From contig JALSQW010000055.1 in assembly GCA_026985095.1 (NCBI GenBank), positions 1 to 35,839 on the forward strand: a stretch of DNA of 35,839 nt, given 5' to 3'. The notes beneath the pieces are model-generated. The model saw nothing but the letters and a program-made list of their open reading frames with translations. It was not told the DNA's origin and did no database searches. The position numbers were made by a program, and so were the translations under genes. Every line of letters starts with the position of its first letter. Position 1 is the first letter of the stretch. Positions 31,515-35,839 of the stretch are shown piece after piece. Origin of the DNA: Acidimicrobiia bacterium (lineage in GTDB: Bacteria; Actinomycetota; Acidimicrobiia; Spongiisociales; UBA5794).

Positions 31515-32341
31515 CCGCGTCCCTCGTCGCCGTCGACGAACTCGTCGACCGCATCGGTGACCCGGACATGGCGGTGGTCGACTGCCGATGGTGGCTGGAG
31601 GATCCGGATCGAGGGTATCGAGAGTACCTGGCGGGCCACATCCCCACCGCGGTGTTCGCCTCGCTCGACGACGACCTGACCGCCCCGACCGGACCCGGCC
31701 GGCATCCGCTCCCGACGCCCCGGGCGTTCGCGGACCGCATGAGCGACCTCGGCATCGGCCCCGGACGGCACGTGGTGGCGTACGACGACCGGGGCGGCGT
31801 GTTCGCGGCACGCGCCTGGTGGATGCTGTCGGCGCTGGGCGTCGCCGCCGCGCTCCTCGATGGAGGACTGCAGGCATGGCAGCACGCCGATCTCCCTGTC
31901 ACCGACGAGATGCCGACCCCAGCGCCGGTCGACTGGCCCGAGACGCTGCCCGACCGCTTCCCCGGTACGGTCGAACGGGCGGAACTCCGCCGACGCCGCT
32001 CGGAGATGGTTCTGGTCGACGCCCGTGCCCGGGAGCGATACCGGGGTGAGGTCGAGCCGATCGATCCGATCGCCGGGCACATCCCGGGAGCGATCAACGT
32101 CCCCTATGCCGGCAACCTGACCACCGACCTCCGCATGCGTTCGGCCGTCGATCTCCGTGCACGGTTCGTCGCGGCGGGCGTCGCCACCGGTGACCGCACC
32201 GTCGTCTACTGCGGCAGCGGCGTCACGTCGTGCCACCACGTCCTGGCCATGGAGCTGGCCGGCCTCGGACGCCCCTTCCTGTACCCGGGTTCGTGGAGCG
32301 ACTGGTGCACGTCGGGCGAACCCGTCGAAACCTCCTGCTGA
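31511..32341 (+). CDS. Thiosulfate/3-mercaptopyruvate sulfurtransferase (two rhodanese domains)
   Basis: The 276-residue enzyme has an N-terminal, inactive rhodanese domain (about 1-130; VVDCRWWL and AGHIPTAVFASLDDDL) and a C-terminal active one (about 150-276; VLVDARARERYRGEVEPIDPIAGHIPGAINVPY). The active-site loop is CGSGVTSC with Cys234. CGSGVT is usual for mercaptopyruvate sulfurtransferases, while thiosulfate rhodaneses more often have CRxGxT, so the former is slightly favoured. It moves sulfane sulfur to a thiol acceptor in the cytoplasm. ATG 31511 overlaps the upstream stop. Confidence 0.93.
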   Translation: MTASLVAVDELVDRIGDPDMAVVDCRWWLEDPDRGYREYLAGHIPTAVFASLDDDLTAPTGPGRHPLPTPRAFADRMSDLGIGPGRHVVAYDDRGGVFAARAWWMLSALGVAAALLDGGLQAWQHADLPVTDEMPTPAPVDWPETLPDRFPGTVERAELRRRRSEMVLVDARARERYRGEVEPIDPIAGHIPGAINVPYAGNLTTDLRMRSAVDLRARFVAAGVATGDRTVVYCGSGVTSCHHVLAMELAGLGRPFLYPGSWSDWCTSGEPVETSC

Positions 32342-32413
32342 TCCGAGGCGCCTATCCTTCCGCGTGGACGGCCAGGACCGTCGACACCGACCCCGATCAA
32401 GGAGCAAGCGGAG

Positions 32414-32935
32414 ATGACCGACCGAGGACCGGACGACGCCACGGCGCCCGATTCCGCCGAAGAGGACGTCATCCACGCGTTCATCGAGTACGTCAACGCC
32501 AAGGACTGGGACGGCGTCGCCGGGTTGCTGTCCTCGAACGTCGAACTGTCGTTGGGCGGCCCGATCGAGGCAGGCGAGGTGATCTCGTCGTTGACGGAAC
32601 TGACCCTCAATCACCCCGGGATGCTGCTCACCCGCGGCGACCGGGGAACCGAGCCGGTGGCGGTCGCCTGGATCCCCGACGGGGAGGGTAAACCGTGGAT
32701 CCAGGTCGGGTTCTTCACCTTCTCGCTGGTCGACGGCTCCGACCATCCGCTCATCGAGTACCTCGACTACACCGACGTTCCCGACGACGACAACGACCTG
32801 GTCGCCGAAGAACCCGCGCTCGACGAGGTGTCCGAATGGGAGGACTGGAACGAGTGGGACGAGGGCGCTCCCACCGAGGAGCCCGGCGAAACCGGTGAGT
32901 TCGAGATCGTCACACCGGGCGAAACCGCCGAGTAG
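32414..32935 (+). CDS. NTF2/SnoaL-like protein with acidic tail
   Basis: The 173-residue protein starts with a short acidic lead. An alpha-beta region (about 15-120) follows, beginning EDVIHAFIEYVNAKDWDGVAGLLSS, the usual opening of an NTF2/SnoaL-like fold, and continuing to FFTFSLVDG. The last 55 residues (about 118-173) are very acidic and low in complexity (DYTDVPDDDNDLVAEEP, WEDWNEWDEG) and probably unstructured. AAGGAGCAAGCGGAG precedes ATG 32414. Function is not readable; the fold is used for binding and for small enzymes. It converges with the fusion gene, nine bases apart. Confidence 0.72.
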   Translation: MTDRGPDDATAPDSAEEDVIHAFIEYVNAKDWDGVAGLLSSNVELSLGGPIEAGEVISSLTELTLNHPGMLLTRGDRGTEPVAVAWIPDGEGKPWIQVGFFTFSLVDGSDHPLIEYLDYTDVPDDDNDLVAEEPALDEVSEWEDWNEWDEGAPTEEPGETGEFEIVTPGETAE

Positions 32936-32943
32936 CCCCCCAC

Positions 32944-34752
32944 TCAGAATCCCAGTGCCGCCGCGGCACGATCGAGCGTCTGGCCTCCTCGAAGCACGGG
33001 TTCGAACAGGTCGCCGTAGCGACGAAGCCGCTCCCAGATGGTGGCGATGTCGAGATCGGTCGGGCGCACGGTGCCCAACTCGTCCCATGTGATCGGCGTC
33101 GATACGGGCGCCCCTTCCCTGGGCCGCACCGAGTAGACGGACGCGATCGTCTTGCCGGCCGCGTTCTGGTTGTGGTCGATGAGCACCTTGGGACCACGTC
33201 GGGCAACGTCCCACTCCATCGTCGCGTTATCCGGGTCGGCCTCGACGATCATCCGGCCCAGTCGCTCCACGAACCGGCGCACCGTCGCATAGTCGTGAAC
33301 CGGCTCGATGGGAACATAGATGTGGATCCCGGACGCTCCGGACGTCTTCGGATAGGCAGCGAGGCCGAGCCTCTCGAGGAGCACCCGGACGAGACCGGCG
33401 ACGTAGACGACCTGATCCCACCCGGCGCCCTCCTGCGGATCGAGGTCGAAGACGGCGAAGTCGGGGGCGTCGGGGTGCTGCACCCTGCTGAGCCACGGGT
33501 GCATCTCGATGCACCCGAGGTTGGCGAGCCACAGGAGAGCATCGAGGTCGGGGGCGGTACAGAACTCGATGGTCTGGCTGCGATGTTCCGACGGCATCGG
33601 GGCAGTGACGATCCACTCCGGCGCGTGGGGTGGGCAGCGCTTCTCGTAGAAGGACTCGCCGGTGATGCCATCGGGGAACCGGGCGAGCGACAACGGGCGC
33701 CCGGCCAGATGGGGCAGCAGGACCGAACCGATCGAAGCGTAGTACTGGATCAGGTCGCCCTTCGTGTAGCCGTCGTCGGGCCAGAACACCTTGTCGATGT
33801 TGCCGAGGCGGAGCGGCCTGCTGAGGCCGGCAGGAACGAATCGCCCACCGACGACCCGGACCGGGATCGGGTCGGGGAAGTCGACCGCTCCGCTGGTCAG
33901 CAACCGACGTCCGGAAGACGGCTCGGTCCGTGCCCGGCGTTCGCCGGCGCGAAGGTCGGCGAGGATGGCGTCGTGACTCGAGTCGTCCTTGGCTTCGGAG
34001 ATGATGATCGTACGGAGCCCGGCTTCGGCGACGGCTTCGGCGAGGCGATCGGCGCGGAGCGTGCCTTCGCCGTAGGCCACGTGGCGAAGCTCGCCCGTGG
34101 ACCCGAAGACGTTGTCGGTGAACTGGCTGTGGAGGGGATCGATCGCCCAGCCGGGGAACTCCTCGCGCAGGAACGCGATGACGGTCCGGAACGCCTCTGT
34201 GGTCGCGAGACCCCCGCGGGACTTGGCATGGATGTGAGCCCAATCGACGACGGGTCGAACGAACGTGTAGCGGCGGGCGATGAGGGCGATATCGCCAAGT
34301 GATCCGAAGGCCCGGTCGGTTCCGGTCGTCTCGAGCCCGAGTGCGACGCCGAGGGTGCGGATCTTGGGGCCGATGCGGTCGAGTCCGTCGGTGACGAGTC
34401 GGTGCAGCTCTTCGGCCGGTCGGCCCTTCACGTAGCCGGTGTGGGCGACGACGGTGTGGGCTCCGAGTGCGTGCCCGAGCTTCATCGTGTGCTCGAGCGC
34501 CGAGAGGGCCCGCATCCGCTTGTCGGCGTCGTCGACGGTGAGGACGGCGAAGTAGGGGGCATGGACGGACACGGCGATGTTCCTCTGCGCGGCGGATTCG
34601 CCGAAGGTCCGGCATCGGCGTTCGTTCCATGGGAAACCATGAACGAACGCCAGTTCGTAGGCGTCGTGGCCGCGCTCGATCAGCCCGTCGAGGAAGGTGT
34701 CGTCGTCGACGCCGGAGGGTGGCATCCCGGAGATCCCGAACCTGATGAGCAT
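32944..34752 (-). CDS. Endonuclease IV-like TIM barrel fused to LigD-type polymerase domain
   Basis: One uninterrupted 602-residue frame joins two DNA-repair modules. Residues 1-262 are an archaeal-type endonuclease IV-like (xylose-isomerase-like) TIM barrel: RFGISGMPPS, SVHAPY (H64), VVAHTGY (H104), LGLETTG (E141), VVDWAHIHA (D170, H173), LHSQFTD (H208), RHVAYGEG (H224), ISEAK (E253). This covers eight of the nine E. coli Nfo metal ligands; the Asp229 equivalent is Leu222, as in archaeal-like members where the motif also differs. A linker (about 263-312) joins residues 313-602, a LigD polymerase domain of the primase superfamily: GNIDKVFWP, YTKGDLIQYY, GESFYEKRCPPH, FDLDP (D436, D438), SGASGIHIYVP (H477), KVLIDHNQN (D526), YSVRPREGAPVSTPITWDEL. 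Both active sites look complete. No Ku or ligase gene is near. ATG 34752 begins the TIM barrel exactly. Confidence 0.9.
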   Translation of the reverse strand: MLIRFGISGMPPSGVDDDTFLDGLIERGHDAYELAFVHGFPWNERRCRTFGESAAQRNIAVSVHAPYFAVLTVDDADKRMRALSALEHTMKLGHALGAHTVVAHTGYVKGRPAEELHRLVTDGLDRIGPKIRTLGVALGLETTGTDRAFGSLGDIALIARRYTFVRPVVDWAHIHAKSRGGLATTEAFRTVIAFLREEFPGWAIDPLHSQFTDNVFGSTGELRHVAYGEGTLRADRLAEAVAEAGLRTIIISEAKDDSSHDAILADLRAGERRARTEPSSGRRLLTSGAVDFPDPIPVRVVGGRFVPAGLSRPLRLGNIDKVFWPDDGYTKGDLIQYYASIGSVLLPHLAGRPLSLARFPDGITGESFYEKRCPPHAPEWIVTAPMPSEHRSQTIEFCTAPDLDALLWLANLGCIEMHPWLSRVQHPDAPDFAVFDLDPQEGAGWDQVVYVAGLVRVLLERLGLAAYPKTSGASGIHIYVPIEPVHDYATVRRFVERLGRMIVEADPDNATMEWDVARRGPKVLIDHNQNAAGKTIASVYSVRPREGAPVSTPITWDELGTVRPTDLDIATIWERLRRYGDLFEPVLRGGQTLDRAAAALGF

Positions 34753-34804
34753 CCGCTCACGCTACCCCCTGACCGTCTCGGACTCCTGCAGGTAGGCTCG
34801 GGTC

Positions 34805-35287
34805 GTGACCACCAGCAGTGATCTCATCCGGGCCGCACGCCTGGGCTTGGGCAGCACCCTCGATGGGCGGCCGAAGCGACGCCTGGCGGTCGTCACCTGC
34901 ATGGATGCCCGGGTCGATCCATGGCGCCTGCTGCGGGCAGGTGTCGGGGACATGCACGTGATCCGCAACGCCGGCGGCGTCGTCACCGACGACGTGATTC
35001 GGTCACTGTCGGTCTCGACGATGCGTTTCGGGACGAACCAGGTCCAGCTCGTCATGCATACCGATTGCGGCATGCTCGGTTTCGACGAGTCCTCCTTCCG
35101 CCGGGACATGCAGGACATGGCCGGGATGCCTCCGCCGTGGCCGATGATGGGTTTCGACGATCTCGAGGCTGAGGTGGCCCGCGGCGTCGACCTGCTCCGC
35201 TCATCGCCGATGCTGACCGCCGTGGAGCGTATCAGCGGTCACGTCTTCGACGTCCGGACCGGCCGGATGGAGACGGTCGCGGCCTAG
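34805..35287 (+). CDS. Beta-class carbonic anhydrase (GTG start)
   Basis: The 160-residue enzyme interconverts CO2 and bicarbonate. The zinc-site residues are all present: C32 and the D34/R36 pair in CMDARVDP, then H85 and C88 in HTDCGM. The block VIRNAGGVVTDD (52-63) is a family constant. The length and the C-terminal HVFDVRTGRMETV suit the short actinobacterial clade of beta-CAs. The start codon is GTG 34805, 52 bases from the divergent fusion gene. The intergenic stretch must hold both promoters. Confidence 0.93.
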   Translation: MTTSSDLIRAARLGLGSTLDGRPKRRLAVVTCMDARVDPWRLLRAGVGDMHVIRNAGGVVTDDVIRSLSVSTMRFGTNQVQLVMHTDCGMLGFDESSFRRDMQDMAGMPPPWPMMGFDDLEAEVARGVDLLRSSPMLTAVERISGHVFDVRTGRMETVAA

Positions 35288-35315
35288 CCGAAGGAGTCGA
35301 CCCTAGGCTCGGAAG

Positions 35316-35597
35316 ATGTCGATGGCAGCGATCCACGGGTTCGTGTCCGGGCAGGTCCAGGGGGTCGGTTTCCGTTGGTTCGTGCTGCATCGGGCGCGAG
35401 CGCTCGGTGTGGCAGGTTGGGTGCGCAACACCCGGGACGGTCGGGTCGAGTTCTACGCCCAGGGCGACCCCGAGGCCGTGGAGCGCTTCGTGGAGACCGT
35501 TGGCGTCGGGCCACCCGCGGCGAAGGTCGCCGGGCTGGTGTCCTCCGCCGTCGACGTCGATCCGACCCTGAGGGGTTTCGAGATCCGGGCGTCCTGA
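35316..35597 (+). CDS. acyP: Acylphosphatase
   Basis: The 93-residue protein hydrolyses acyl phosphates. The signatures are VSGQVQGVGFR, with catalytic Arg20, and GWVRNTRDGRVEF, with catalytic Asn38. Fold length is standard. GAAGGAG lies about 20 bases upstream of the ATG, a little far, but no better start exists. It stands alone, downstream of the carbonic anhydrase on the same strand. Confidence 0.95.
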   Translation: MSMAAIHGFVSGQVQGVGFRWFVLHRARALGVAGWVRNTRDGRVEFYAQGDPEAVERFVETVGVGPPAAKVAGLVSSAVDVDPTLRGFEIRAS

Positions 35598-35688
35598 CAC
35601 CCCCGCCCGTCTGGGCGGCGCGAGGTCGCGTCGGGAGGGCTTCGACGTGCCTCTGGTTCTGCGGGGTTCCCGCGCGTAGGGTGGGGGT

Positions 35689-35839
35689 GTGAGGGGAAGA
35701 TCCGTGGGTGTGTTGGTCGCGGTCGGTGCGTTGGCCGTCTCGTGCACGGCGGGTGGTACCCCGGCGACGGCCCCGTCGCTTCCTGCGGCGTCGTCGACGG
35801 TCACGACCGTCACCGCCTCGTCCCCCACCACGTCCATGG
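35689..35839 (+). CDS. Lipoprotein gene, 5' part only (cut by window end)
   Basis: From a GTG at 35689 the frame reads VRGRSVGVLVAVGALAVSC, a lipoprotein signal with Cys19, then a Thr/Ser/Pro/Ala-rich linker (PSLPAASSTVTTVTASSP). The right edge cuts it after about 50 residues. This is how many actinobacterial surface lipoproteins begin. What follows is unseen. Confidence 0.65.
   Translation, partial: MRGRSVGVLVAVGALAVSCTAGGTPATAPSLPAASSTVTTVTASSPTTSM

Overview
The window is very GC-rich, compact bacterial DNA. It has short intergenic gaps, many ATGA or GTGA stop/start overlaps, some GTG starts, and a monoderm gene set (lipoproteins, no outer-membrane genes, a Flp/Tad pilus locus without secretin). 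This suggests a high-GC actinobacterium. The mix of metabolic genes fits the Acidimicrobiia best, but that placement is inference. No rRNA, tRNA, CRISPR array, insertion sequence or phage gene was seen, and no intergenic stretch exceeds 300 bases.

Layout: (1) 1-655: a complete minus-strand glycine riboswitch aptamer serving a gene beyond the left edge, then a universal stress protein. (2) 642-6959: a small DUF5362-like membrane protein, an ECHDC3-like crotonase paired with an acyl-CoA synthetase, a signal-peptide mini-ORF overlapping an unknown lipoprotein, a HAD-IG 5'-nucleotidase, and a DUF1684 protein. (3) 7132-13024: a ten-gene plus-strand Flp/Tad pilus operon (Sm-like small protein, CpaB, CpaE/TadZ, TadA, TadB, TadC, a 51-residue Flp prepilin, two TadE-like and one TadG-like protein). 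Almost every junction is a 1- or 4-base overlap. (4) 13028-18642: a YbhN-like membrane protein, a SIMPL lipoprotein, a flavin monooxygenase, and a two-component pair. (5) 18691-18843: an array of short hairpin repeats. (6) 18850-21603: the threonine-to-glycine operon tdh-kbl with a coupled membrane protein. (7) 21678-23975: small unknown genes, a secreted/anchored pair, and an SRAP (HMCES/YedK) protein. (8) 24025-30014: two ABC-2 type exporters flanking a tandem-duplicated DUF7282-like lipoprotein and a CopC/CopD-like membrane protein. (9) 30041-35839: a 5'-3' exonuclease, an unknown beta-rich protein, a thiosulfate sulfurtransferase, an NTF2-like acidic protein, a fusion of an archaeal-type endonuclease IV-like TIM barrel to a LigD-type polymerase domain, a beta carbonic anhydrase, an acylphosphatase, and the start of a lipoprotein gene cut by the right edge.

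Working together: tdh and kbl turn threonine into glycine and acetyl-CoA, and the glycine riboswitch at the left edge senses that product, although the two lie 19 kb apart. The Tad genes form one translationally coupled assembly line that lacks its own prepilin peptidase. Three DNA-repair proteins lie in the right third (SRAP, 5'-3' exonuclease, EndoIV-PolDom fusion) but in separate transcription units.

The strongest candidate for something undescribed is the 602-residue EndoIV-like/LigD-polymerase fusion at 32944-34752. Next come the hairpin array at 18691-18843, the signal-peptide mini-ORF at 3669, and the near-perfect internal duplication at 26087-26726.
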